DNA of 5,931 bases from Candidatus Zixiibacteriota bacterium (GTDB taxonomy: Bacteria > Zixibacteria > MSB-5A5 > SM1-73): positions 114,110 to 120,040 of the forward strand of contig CP070839.1 of the NCBI GenBank assembly GCA_020341875.1. The letters run 5' to 3'. Positions 1 through 5,765 of the stretch are shown one piece after another. The translations under genes were made by a program, and so were the position numbers. Position 1 is the first letter of the stretch. The number at the start of each line of letters is the position of its first letter. A model generated the notes under the pieces. It did no database searches. It saw only the letters and a program-made list of their open reading frames with translations, and was not told the DNA's origin.

Positions 1-1
1 G

Positions 2-532
2 AAGATGACACAGCGAAAAGGGGGCAAGAATTTCAGACTCCTTAAAGGAATCGAGGTCGATACAAAAGCCAATGGCCAGCTCGACCTGCCCGATGACATC
101 TTGAAGGAGCTGGATATCGTCGTAGCAGCGGTCCACACCAGGTTCAACCAGAGCGAGGAGGAGATGACCAGGCGAATCATAAGAGCTGTGGAGAATCCGC
201 ACGTGGATATCGTTGCCCATCCCACCGGAAGACTCATCGGCAGGAGAGAGCCTTATCAGGTAGACATGGACAGGCTGATGGACGCATGCAGAGCCAACGG
301 AAAGGCATTGGAGCTGAACGCCTATCCCGAGAGATTGGATCTCTCCGATCTCAACTGCCGCAAGGCCAAGGAGAAAGGCATCAAGATCGCCATCTCCTCG
401 GATGCGCACGCCGGCAGCCATCTTGACTGGATGAGCTTCGGCATAGCAACCGCAAGAAGAGGCTGGATTGAGCCGGAGGACGTGATCAACACACTATCAC
501 TTAACAAGCACTTTCAATGGTTAGAACGTTAG
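2..532 (+). CDS. polX: PolX-type DNA polymerase/3'-5' exonuclease, C-terminal PHP domain (5' end outside window)
   Basis: This is the C-terminal part of a bacterial family X DNA polymerase. The frame is already open at the left edge, so the ATG at position 5 is probably an internal methionine. The visible 176 residues are the second half of the PHP (polymerase and histidinol phosphatase) domain, which in PolX carries metal-dependent 3'-5' exonuclease and AP-site processing activity for base-excision repair in the cytoplasm. Counting from the ATG at 5, the PHP signatures are GIEVD (E17), VVAAVHTRFNQS (H44), VDIVAHPTGR (H72), ALELN (E103) and SSDAHAG (D133, H135), which supply the expected metal ligands. 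GRREPYQVDMDRL and the closing RRGW...VINTL are very characteristic of PolX rather than of histidinol phosphatase or a DnaE PHP domain. The frame ends with TAG at 530-532. The N-terminal helix-hairpin-helix and nucleotidyltransferase domains should lie outside the window, so whether the polymerase half is intact cannot be judged. Confidence 0.9.
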   Translation, partial: KMTQRKGGKNFRLLKGIEVDTKANGQLDLPDDILKELDIVVAAVHTRFNQSEEEMTRRIIRAVENPHVDIVAHPTGRLIGRREPYQVDMDRLMDACRANGKALELNAYPERLDLSDLNCRKAKEKGIKIAISSDAHAGSHLDWMSFGIATARRGWIEPEDVINTLSLNKHFQWLER

Positions 533-562
533 TGTAAATTGCGAAGGAGTAGACAGGGTAGC

Positions 563-609
563 CGCAGGCTTCCCTCGGACTCAGTCCGTCGGGACGAAGT
601 TAGCCTGCG
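563..609 (+). terminator. Interrupted long hairpin after polX, possible terminator or repeat element
   Basis: Three nested pairings are visible: CGCAGGCT (563-570) with AGCCTGCG (602-609), TCCC (571-574) with GGGA (591-594), and CGGACT (576-581) with AGTCCG (583-588). The right arm has an extra 7-base bulge (595-601). The hairpin begins 30 bases after the polX stop, where a terminator would be expected. No run of T follows it (the next bases are TTCCACCTTTAACC), so a Rho-independent terminator is not proven. It could equally be a mobile palindromic intergenic repeat. Confidence 0.4.
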
Positions 610-613
610 TTCC

Positions 614-655
614 ACCTTTAACCTTAGACCTTTAACCTTGAACCTTCAACTTTAA
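614..655 (+). repeat. Six tandem 7-base units, consensus ACCTTNA
   Basis: Six units can be read end to end: ACCTTTA, ACCTTAG, ACCTTTA, ACCTTGA, ACCTTCA, ACTTTAA. They also read as three 14-base units starting at 614, 628 and 642, the first two sharing the 12-mer ACCTTTAACCTT exactly. The array ends 14 bases before the start of the AI-2E family gene, in the place where a ribosome-binding site would normally sit. It may be a simple-sequence array without function. Confidence 0.75.
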
Positions 656-669
656 ACGCCTTTACTCAT

Positions 670-1716
670 ATGATGCAACCAAAACAATACCTTCCCCTGC
701 AAAACGTGGCTCTTCCTTTCGTGGCCATGGCCGCGGCCACGGCTTTCCTGTACTTCGCCAGCCCCATCGTCATACCGTTGATAATTGCTGCCTCGCTGGC
801 CTACGTCTTAAGCCCGGCTATTTCTCTTTTGACAAGAATGAAGATTCCTCACGCGCTGGCCGTAATATTGGTTCTGATAATCAGCTTTTTTGTCATCGGG
901 GTGATCGGATATTTTCTGTTCGGGCAGGTGAACAGTCTGGTTCAGGAACTCCCCTCGTATTGGAATACCATAGTCGGGTATTCCGCGGGACTTCTCGACA
1001 AATACAAGGAGTTCTTGCCCCAGGCACAGGATCTGGACTGGAGCAGCTTTCAGCTCAAAGATTTCTCGGGAGTGACCAAATATCTTTTCCGGGGAATAAG
1101 CTCCACTTTGTCTTTTCTGTTCAGCCTTCTCTTGGTTTTGTTTTTGACCTTCTTTATCCTAAACGATCAGGGCTTGCTGAAAGAGAAGCTGATCCGCGCC
1201 TTCAGCAAGAGCAAGGAGGAGACCGGGACCGAGATATTGGAGGAGATAAACCAGCAGATTCGCGGCTTTCTTTTGGTGAAGTTCGGCACCTCCTCTGCGC
1301 TGGCAGTGATTTTTACCTTGGGACTTTTGATCATCGGTGTAAATTACGCGTACATCTGGGGACCTTTGGCCGGGATATTGAACCTGATCCCCTATGTGGG
1401 ACCCATAATCGGTGCCGTCCCTCCGTTGATAATGGCGGCGGTGCAGTTTAAGGCTCTGATGCCGGTCATCTGGGTACTCATTCTGTTTTTGGTGTTTCAG
1501 AACCTGGAAGGAAACGTGGTCACTCCCAAGTTGATGGGAGATAAGCTGAACCTAAGCCCCCTGGCGGTCCTGGTCTCCGTGATGTTCTGGACCTGGCTGT
1601 GGGGTGCCATCGGCATAATCCTGGCCATTCCGATCACCGCGTCGGTCAAGGTCATTTGCGACCGCGTGGAGGCTCTTCAGCCCATAGGTATCCTGCTGGG
1701 AGGAAAAGGCGACTGA
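670..1716 (+). CDS. AI-2E family transporter (PF01594, YdiK/PerM-like permease)
   Basis: This is a complete 348-residue polytopic inner-membrane protein of the AI-2E family exporter group (formerly UPF0118), close to the family's usual 340-370 residues. Hydrophobic segments lie near residues 14-53 (two helices), 62-85, 143-165, 205-225, 233-257, 262-278 and 298-327. A soluble, amphipathic region fills 88-140. Family signatures are all in the C-terminal half: GPLAGILNLIPYVGPIIG (231-248), FQNLEGNVVTPKLMG (276-290) and WGAIGIILAIPITASVK (311-327). Members have been linked to autoinducer-2 export, ion antiport or other small-solute efflux, and the sequence does not say which applies here. No LuxS is visible nearby, so an AI-2 role is not supported by context. 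The ATG at 670 is followed at once by a second ATG at 673. Neither has a Shine-Dalgarno sequence, and a stop at 625-627 limits upstream extension. The gene ends with TGA at 1714-1716 and is probably not tightly coupled to polX, given the 137-base gap. Confidence 0.93.
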   Translation: MMQPKQYLPLQNVALPFVAMAAATAFLYFASPIVIPLIIAASLAYVLSPAISLLTRMKIPHALAVILVLIISFFVIGVIGYFLFGQVNSLVQELPSYWNTIVGYSAGLLDKYKEFLPQAQDLDWSSFQLKDFSGVTKYLFRGISSTLSFLFSLLLVLFLTFFILNDQGLLKEKLIRAFSKSKEETGTEILEEINQQIRGFLLVKFGTSSALAVIFTLGLLIIGVNYAYIWGPLAGILNLIPYVGPIIGAVPPLIMAAVQFKALMPVIWVLILFLVFQNLEGNVVTPKLMGDKLNLSPLAVLVSVMFWTWLWGAIGIILAIPITASVKVICDRVEALQPIGILLGGKGD

Positions 1717-1740
1717 CGACCCGTAAGGGCGAACCTTCCC

Positions 1741-1773
1741 TTCGAATTACTCAGGGCGGTGAGCGAAGTCGAA
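1741..1773. repeat. Imperfect palindrome, copy 1 of a CTCAGG/GGTGAGC-type intergenic repeat
   Basis: The left arm TTCGAATTACTCA (1741-1753) and right arm TGAGCGAAGTCGAA (1760-1773) are imperfect inverted repeats around the centre GGGCGG. The right arm reverse-complements to TTCGACTTCGCTCA, which resembles the TTCGAC...CTCAGG...GTGAGC...GTCGAA repeats scattered between genes in many bacterial genomes. The copy at 1852-1883 has the same core order. Confidence 0.55.
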
Positions 1774-1806
1774 CCGCAGCTCCACCCTTGTTTCTTTGGG
1801 GAGTGG

Positions 1807-1820
1807 GGGCGTAGTCGCCC
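1807..1820 (+). terminator. Weak terminator-like hairpin between convergent genes
   Basis: GGGCG (1807-1811) and CGCCC (1816-1820) form a 5-base-pair stem with the loop TAGT, and AATTTATTT follows on the plus strand. The CGCCCAA segment (1816-1822) can instead pair with TTTGGCG (1827-1833), so two small hairpins compete. The stem is short and the T-run is broken, so this is only a candidate terminator for the AI-2E family gene. Confidence 0.25.
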
Positions 1821-1851
1821 AATTTATTTGGCGGTTTCACCTGCTCGATCC

Positions 1852-1883
1852 CTCGACAGGCTCAGGATGGTGAGCTTGCCGAA
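1852..1883. repeat. Imperfect palindrome, copy 2 of the same intergenic repeat family
   Basis: TCGACAGGCTCA (1853-1864) pairs with TGAGCTTGCCGA (1871-1882) at 10 of 12 positions around the centre GGATGG. This is the CGACAGGCTCAGG...GTGAGCTTG form of the repeat family also seen at 1741-1773. It lies just beyond the stop codon of the minus-strand beta-helix gene. Confidence 0.55.
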
Positions 1884-1906
1884 CCATAAATCGCCCAACT
1901 ACAAAA

Positions 1907-3439
1907 TCAGCAAGGAAGGTCGCCTCCCCGAAATAAGTAGTTTAGCAGGCAGACAATATCTGCAACGTTTACCTCTCCATCACAATTCGTATCCGCTACG
2001 CGGTCAGGACATGGTTCAGGACCCGATCGGAAAAGATAGCCCACCGCGAACACGAGGTCTCCAACCGTGATTGCACCCTTGGGGGTTACGGAACCGTCGG
2101 AGTTGGCATCACCTAAGACGTAAGAGTACTCATGCGCCCCGATATCGATCCTGCAGCCGACGCTGTCAGATGAACCGTAAATGCTCCCATCACCGGCGTC
2201 GACGCAAAGAGAACTACAGGAGAGTTCAAAATCGATGGAATCTGCGAAAAGCGGGTTTGTGACGATATTAAAAAAGTTGTCGCAAGGTGTACCGCTGAAA
2301 TTGAATCCCCAGGTTGTATCCCCAACACCTATCGGACAATCATAGAAGTTGCCTGAAGCGTTGCTCCAGACGTCATTGAACGAGATGAAAGGAGTTCCGT
2401 CCAGGCGGCACCAGATTCCTTCCCCTGACGTGCTCAAACAGACGATATTATTGACTATAGCGGGATCGTGTCCCAAGCCACCGATGAGGATTCCACCACC
2501 GTCCCCTGTGGCGGAGTTTCTCACTATGGTATTATTCGAGATGAGAGAAGAGCAACTCGCAGTATATATGCCTCCCCCGTTCTCCGCCATATTTCCGTCG
2601 AACAGGTTGTAGCTTATGAAGCCAGGCACTAAACTGGCGCAGTAAAGCCCCCCACCCTTGGTTCTGCAACTGTTGCGAATTATTCTGTTCCCCTGCAATG
2701 TCAACTCACCTGAGTGACCACAGACACCGCCTCCGAAACCATCCGTGGTGTTGTTCTCGACACGATTGTCTACGACGGTAAGGGTGCACAACTTGAAAAA
2801 TATTCCCCCTCCCTTTCTGGAAGCATGGTTGTCCACAAGAACATTGTCAACGATGAGCGGAAGGGAGCGCTCGATAAGGATTGCCCCTCCCACCTCGGAG
2901 CGATTCTCGACCAGCCAATTTCCAGCTATCAACGGTGTGGAACTCCCGGCTATGCAGCAGACTCCTCCTCCAAACATGGCGTAGTTGTCAACTATCTTGT
3001 TGGCAAGTATCCGTGGACCGCTCGAAAAACAGATGATCCCTCCTCCGTAAGATAGCTCGCCGAGTCTCAGACCTCGTCCGTTCTGGATAGTGAATCCGAC
3101 GATGCTCGAGCTGGAATCCTCACCGGAAACGAAGAAGACTACGCTTCCCGAATCGCTTGATCCCAGGACTGAGACGTCTGCATCGATGATCGTGGAGTCA
3201 ACAGTATTACTGTCTTTATCGAATATGAAATTGCTGGCCACCAGGATTCCTTTTCCCAGGAAATCTATCCTCTCGTAATAATGTCCCCTGGCGACCAGCA
3301 CGGTATCCCAATCGAGGGCGCCGTTGACGCCAGCCTGGATGGTAGACGAATCGTTCGGCACCTGGATGATCTTTGCCTGAGAAGCATCCCAGGCAAAACA
3401 GACGAGAATCAGCATGCAGAAAACGAGGGACTCCTTCAT
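1907..3439 (-). CDS. Secreted right-handed beta-helix protein with choice-of-anchor Q region and C-terminal dockerin-like EF-hand pair
   Basis: The product is 510 residues long. Residues 1-22 form a signal peptide (MKES, then a hydrophobic core, cleavage near SQA-KI), so it should be exported. Residues 23-70 match the usual cap of parallel beta-helix proteins (IIQVP...STIQAGVNGA...DTVLVARGHY). Residues 110-335 form the helix, with eight GGG or GGA turns starting at 132, 157, 184, 210, 236, 262, 288 and 314, almost exactly every 26 residues. NPLFAD...LCVDAGD...DIGAHEY (395-438) is a choice-of-anchor Q type ending. Residues 443-503 hold two dockerin-like calcium loops. The second, DTNCDGEVNVAD, is canonical; the first, beginning DANSDGSV, is interrupted by about four to six extra residues before its closing Asp. 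The start at 3439 is preferred over the TTG at 3511 because a perfect GGAGG lies 9 bases upstream and the signal peptide then begins at residue 1. No active-site motif identifies a substrate. Surface adhesion or polysaccharide binding is a family-based guess. Confidence 0.87.
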   Translation of the reverse strand: MKESLVFCMLILVCFAWDASQAKIIQVPNDSSTIQAGVNGALDWDTVLVARGHYYERIDFLGKGILVASNFIFDKDSNTVDSTIIDADVSVLGSSDSGSVVFFVSGEDSSSSIVGFTIQNGRGLRLGELSYGGGIICFSSGPRILANKIVDNYAMFGGGVCCIAGSSTPLIAGNWLVENRSEVGGAILIERSLPLIVDNVLVDNHASRKGGGIFFKLCTLTVVDNRVENNTTDGFGGGVCGHSGELTLQGNRIIRNSCRTKGGGLYCASLVPGFISYNLFDGNMAENGGGIYTASCSSLISNNTIVRNSATGDGGGILIGGLGHDPAIVNNIVCLSTSGEGIWCRLDGTPFISFNDVWSNASGNFYDCPIGVGDTTWGFNFSGTPCDNFFNIVTNPLFADSIDFELSCSSLCVDAGDGSIYGSSDSVGCRIDIGAHEYSYVLGDANSDGSVTPKGAITVGDLVFAVGYLFRSGPEPCPDRVADTNCDGEVNVADIVCLLNYLFRGGDLPC

Positions 3440-3448
3440 CTCCCTTAA

Positions 3449-3453
3449 CCTCC
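3449..3453 (-). promoter_or_regulatory. Shine-Dalgarno GGAGG for the beta-helix gene
   Basis: On the minus strand GGAGG is followed by the 9-base spacer TTAAGGGAG and then ATG at 3439. This decides the start in favour of the methionine that opens the signal peptide, 24 codons inside the longest open frame. Confidence 0.8.
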
Positions 3454-3547
3454 AGACAGCGGCTGCTGTGAATCCGTTCGATGAGAGGTGTTTCAGTACT
3501 CCTGGATTCAATATAACACCATTTCGTCCATCTCAAAGCAAAATAAG

Positions 3548-3570
3548 AGCCGTTCCGAAGCGGAGCGGCT
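3548..3570 (-). terminator. Probable intrinsic terminator downstream of the histidine kinase gene
   Basis: AGCCGTTCCG (3548-3557) and CGGAGCGGCT (3561-3570) pair in 10 positions with a 3-base loop. Position 5 is a G-U wobble in plus-strand RNA and an A-C mismatch in minus-strand RNA. Read on the minus strand the stem is followed by CTTATTTTGCTTT, a moderately U-rich tail, about 110 bases after the kinase stop. Read on the plus strand the tail is GAGGTTCTTTCTTT, which is poorer, and no plus-strand gene precedes it. Confidence 0.55.
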
Positions 3571-3677
3571 GAGGTTCTTTCTTTCCTCCAGACGGCCGGT
3601 CAAGCGGAGGTTCGTTACGTTGGTCTACTGAACCGCCGTTGCGAGGCTTCTCGACCAGGTTTTTTACGGCCAGCAAC
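3571..3677. other. Spacer downstream of the kinase gene
   Basis: This 107-base stretch lies between the kinase stop and the terminator hairpin. It contains a further inverted repeat, CGGAGGTTC (3605-3613) with GAACCGCCG (3630-3638), pairing at 8 of 9 positions across a 16-base loop. No response-regulator start is present. An open frame of 58 codons on the minus strand (3533-3709) crosses the whole stretch and the terminator stem, and I judge it non-coding. Confidence 0.5.
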
Positions 3678-5441
3678 TCAGGATTGCCGAGATCCAGTCG
3701 GCAAGACATCCAGGTTTGCCAGGTTGGTAGCGTGAACCGTCTCGGACAGCTTAACCTTTCGTTTCACGTACTTCTGCATATAGACCACAAAGGCGGAGCC
3801 TTTCCCTTTCTCGCTCCGAAACTCTATTTTTCCTCCCAAATTGTTCACCAGTCTCTGCACGATGGCCAATCCCAGGCCGGTGCCGTTTTTTTTGGCAGAA
3901 TAGAATGGCGAAAATATCTTCTCCTTCTGTTCGGCGCTCATTCCCTTCCCCTGATCCACGATGGCCAGGGGCACCCATTCGGATTCCTGGGGTTCCTCCC
4001 CCTTGAAGTAGAACTGATCCAACTGATCCAGGGTCTTATCGGTTATCAGTATCTCTCCCCATCTTCCCTGCATGGATTCCAAGGCGTTCACCAGAAGGTT
4101 CAAGACTATCTGCTTGATCTGATTCTCCTCGCCCAACACGTATCGCACCCTGGAGGAAAAAAGCTTTCTGATGCAGATATTCTCCTCGAAGGAAGGGTGT
4201 TTCCTGGCGATCTCTATAACCTCGTCAACCAGCCGGCCCAATTCCACCTTGCTCAACAGGGAAGGACCGATGCGGGCATAACTCAGAAAATCGGTCAGGA
4301 TGCGATTCAGCCTTCCGGTCTCCTTGATGATCAGATCCAGCAGCTTTCGGTTCTCCTCGGTTACGGAGAGCTCCTCGTTCAAGACCTCGACCGATCCTGA
4401 GATTGAGGCCAACGGATTCCGTATCTCGTGAGCGATCCCAGCGGAGAGCTCTCCCACCGCGGCCAACCGATCGGCCGTTCTCACCTTTTCCTCCAATCTC
4501 ATCGCCTCGGAGATGTCCTGAAAGATGGCGATCACTCCCCCCACCCCCTTTTCCTTATCCGCCAAAATGGAGGTGCTTATCCCGATGGGAATCTTTCCTT
4601 TGTTCCTGTCTTCGATATAAAGGAGGCCCCTTGAATCTTCCTGATTGAACTTTGCCGCCCGGGTGATTCTCTCGGCCAGCTGAGGCATCCTTTGTCTGAA
4701 GGCGTCCCAGCAGTCTCTTCCTTTCACCTCGGCCTCGGAATATCCCAGTATCTCTTCTGCCGCCCGGTTAAAGTAGACGATTCTCCCTGCAGCATCGATG
4801 GTTATCAGGCCGCTTTTCAGGTGTATTAAGATCTCATCCGTATCGGCCTTGATCTTATCCAATTCCTGTGATGCGCTCCAGAGCTCTTCCCCCTTGGCTT
4901 TGAGTTTTTGGGCTAAGTATCCGCTTATAAAAGCTACCAGGAAAAAAGTACACAGGTAAAGGAAAACCTTGTAGAACGCGGCATCGCTGGCCAAAAACAG
5001 GCTTTTCAAGGAAAGGTCCAGTCCGTTCTCGAACCAGAGAATGGAGGCGTAGGCTACGCTGGCCAAGCCGGCCATGATCACACTTCCTATCAGCTCATAC
5101 ACGATGCTCGCGGAGAGTATGCTCAGGACGAAAAGGACGGTATAGGCGCTGTTGATTCCACCGGCACAATAGACCACACCGGCGTCGACTACGATCTCCA
5201 AAACCAGTTGCAGAATCACTGCGGTGCCGAACAGCAGGCGGTGAGTCTGCTTCACGTCAAAGGCGATGAGCAAAAGGAGAGCTAAAGTGACAATCGAATA
5301 AACGGTGAAGGGCAGAACCAAGGAAGCCGGCAGGCGAAGGAAAAGGACCACGATAATCAGCAGCAATACGAATATGGACAGACGGGACAGAAGAAGCCGG
5401 TGGATCTTAGAATGAGAAGACTCTGACCTGTTTGCGTTCAT
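3678..5441 (-). CDS. pilS: PilS/NtrB-type membrane sensor histidine kinase (six TM, PAS, HisKA, HATPase_c)
   Basis: With the ATG at 5441 the product has 587 residues. About six hydrophobic helices fill residues 14-176, and the stretch GGINSAYTVLFVLSILSAS (94-112) resembles the PilS membrane domain. A short linker leads to a PAS domain (about 200-315; SGLITIDAAGRIVYFNRAAE, then GVIAIFQDISE). The HisKA box is AGIAHEIRNPLAS with phospho-acceptor H338. The ATPase has an N box (NLLVNALE), a G1 box (VDQGKGM), an F box (FSPFYSAK) and a G2 box (GTGLGLA). All catalytic motifs are intact. In type IV pilus systems PilS phosphorylates PilR, which activates pilin transcription with sigma-54. The pilC gene just upstream on the same strand supports this, although NtrB-like kinases with other partners look similar. 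A terminator separates it from pilC, and no response regulator follows in the window. The last 30 residues after FVVYMQ are a basic, then unstructured tail outside the ATPase fold. The TTG at 5453 is an alternative start: AAGGAAG lies 12 bases before it, while the ATG lacks a clear ribosome-binding site. Confidence 0.9.
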   Translation of the reverse strand: MNANRSESSHSKIHRLLLSRLSIFVLLLIIVVLFLRLPASLVLPFTVYSIVTLALLLLIAFDVKQTHRLLFGTAVILQLVLEIVVDAGVVYCAGGINSAYTVLFVLSILSASIVYELIGSVIMAGLASVAYASILWFENGLDLSLKSLFLASDAAFYKVFLYLCTFFLVAFISGYLAQKLKAKGEELWSASQELDKIKADTDEILIHLKSGLITIDAAGRIVYFNRAAEEILGYSEAEVKGRDCWDAFRQRMPQLAERITRAAKFNQEDSRGLLYIEDRNKGKIPIGISTSILADKEKGVGGVIAIFQDISEAMRLEEKVRTADRLAAVGELSAGIAHEIRNPLASISGSVEVLNEELSVTEENRKLLDLIIKETGRLNRILTDFLSYARIGPSLLSKVELGRLVDEVIEIARKHPSFEENICIRKLFSSRVRYVLGEENQIKQIVLNLLVNALESMQGRWGEILITDKTLDQLDQFYFKGEEPQESEWVPLAIVDQGKGMSAEQKEKIFSPFYSAKKNGTGLGLAIVQRLVNNLGGKIEFRSEKGKGSAFVVYMQKYVKRKVKLSETVHATNLANLDVLPTGSRQS

Positions 5442-5680
5442 GTCTGCACCCAACCTGGTGGGGTTCTTCCTTCAAGCGGCGGCCAGCCGACGATGTCAAC
5501 TCGGTCCGGGAAGCGTGACTTTTTTGGCTCTGCCGACAGAGGTGCTTTTTTCGCCGGGCGGCTTACCACCCCACTGCAAGGCCTATTTAACTTTTCTCTC
5601 GTCTCTGCCCGACCCTGCCATCAAAAAGCATGCAATCGATCATCTGGGCTCCCGGGGTTGGCAGAGGGCTCAACAAAAAC
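5442..5680. other. Leader region of the kinase gene
   Basis: These 239 bases precede the kinase on the minus strand and hold no convincing gene. On the minus strand a perfect TTGACA (plus 5494-5499) is seen, but the hexamer 17 bases further on is CTTGAA, a poor -10, and no good sigma-54 GG-N10-GC pair was found. Two six-base A tracts (T on plus, at 5520-5525 and 5546-5551) flank a small hairpin, CTCTG/CAGAG (5528-5541). A second hairpin, GGTGG/CCGCC with loop TAAG, lies at 5557-5570. I do not recognise a riboswitch class. Confidence 0.45.
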
Positions 5681-5712
5681 TTACACCACTGCCACAAAGG
5701 GCAGTGGTGTAA
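5681..5712 (-). terminator. Strong intrinsic terminator downstream of pilC
   Basis: TTACACCACTGCC (5681-5693) and GGCAGTGGTGTAA (5700-5712) form a perfect 13-base-pair stem with a 6-base loop. On the minus strand the stem is followed at once by GTTTTTGTT. It starts 53 bases after the pilC stop codon, so it should end the pil transcript before the kinase gene. On the plus strand the following bases are TGAAGATG, so it acts only in the minus direction. Confidence 0.88.
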
Positions 5713-5765
5713 TGAAGATGTCTCTGATTGTTTTCGGCCTACGGTCGAACTTCACAGATGGCCGC

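Larger units (their letters stand above)
533..669. other. Intergenic spacer between polX and the AI-2E family gene
   Basis: This 137-base spacer contains a long interrupted hairpin (563-609) followed directly by a 7-base tandem repeat (614-655). No Shine-Dalgarno sequence or clear -35/-10 pair was seen before the ATG at 670. In the reading frame of the next gene the nearest upstream stop is the TAG at 625-627, and no ATG or GTG lies between it and 670. Confidence 0.7.
1717..1906. other. Spacer between convergent genes, rich in short palindromes
   Basis: The AI-2E family gene (plus) and the beta-helix gene (minus) end on either side of this 190-base stretch. It carries two diverged copies of an inverted-repeat motif (1741-1773 and 1852-1883) and a small GC hairpin (1807-1820) followed by AATTTATTT. 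The 8-mer TCGCCCAA occurs at 1815-1822 and again at 1891-1898. No convincing coding frame was seen. Terminators for both genes would be expected here, but none is textbook. Confidence 0.6.

Noticed and set aside
614..655. Possible CRISPR array
   Set aside because: The units are 7 bases long with no spacers between them, so this is a simple tandem repeat.
960..1451. Plus-strand frame of 163 codons inside the AI-2E family gene
   Set aside because: It is an out-of-frame shadow of a conserved membrane protein, with a composition unlike a real protein.
1759..2070. Plus-strand frame of 103 codons across the convergent spacer
   Set aside because: It spans the palindromic repeats and the antisense of the dockerin region, with no domain or ribosome-binding site.
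3440..3511. Upstream TTG start for the beta-helix protein
   Set aside because: It would place 24 residues before a good signal peptide and ignore the perfect GGAGG ahead of the ATG at 3439.
3533..3709. Minus-strand open frame of 58 codons after the kinase
   Set aside because: It has no ribosome-binding site, overlaps the kinase end, runs through the terminator-like hairpin, and has no recognisable motif.
3639..4400. Plus-strand open frame of 253 codons opposite the histidine kinase
   Set aside because: It lies wholly antisense to the ATPase half of a kinase with intact motifs, has no recognisable domain, and is a frame shadow.
5454..5580. Cyclic-di-GMP (GEMM) riboswitch upstream of the kinase
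   Set aside because: The conserved GCAAAGCC core and the paired P1 stem could not be found on either strand.
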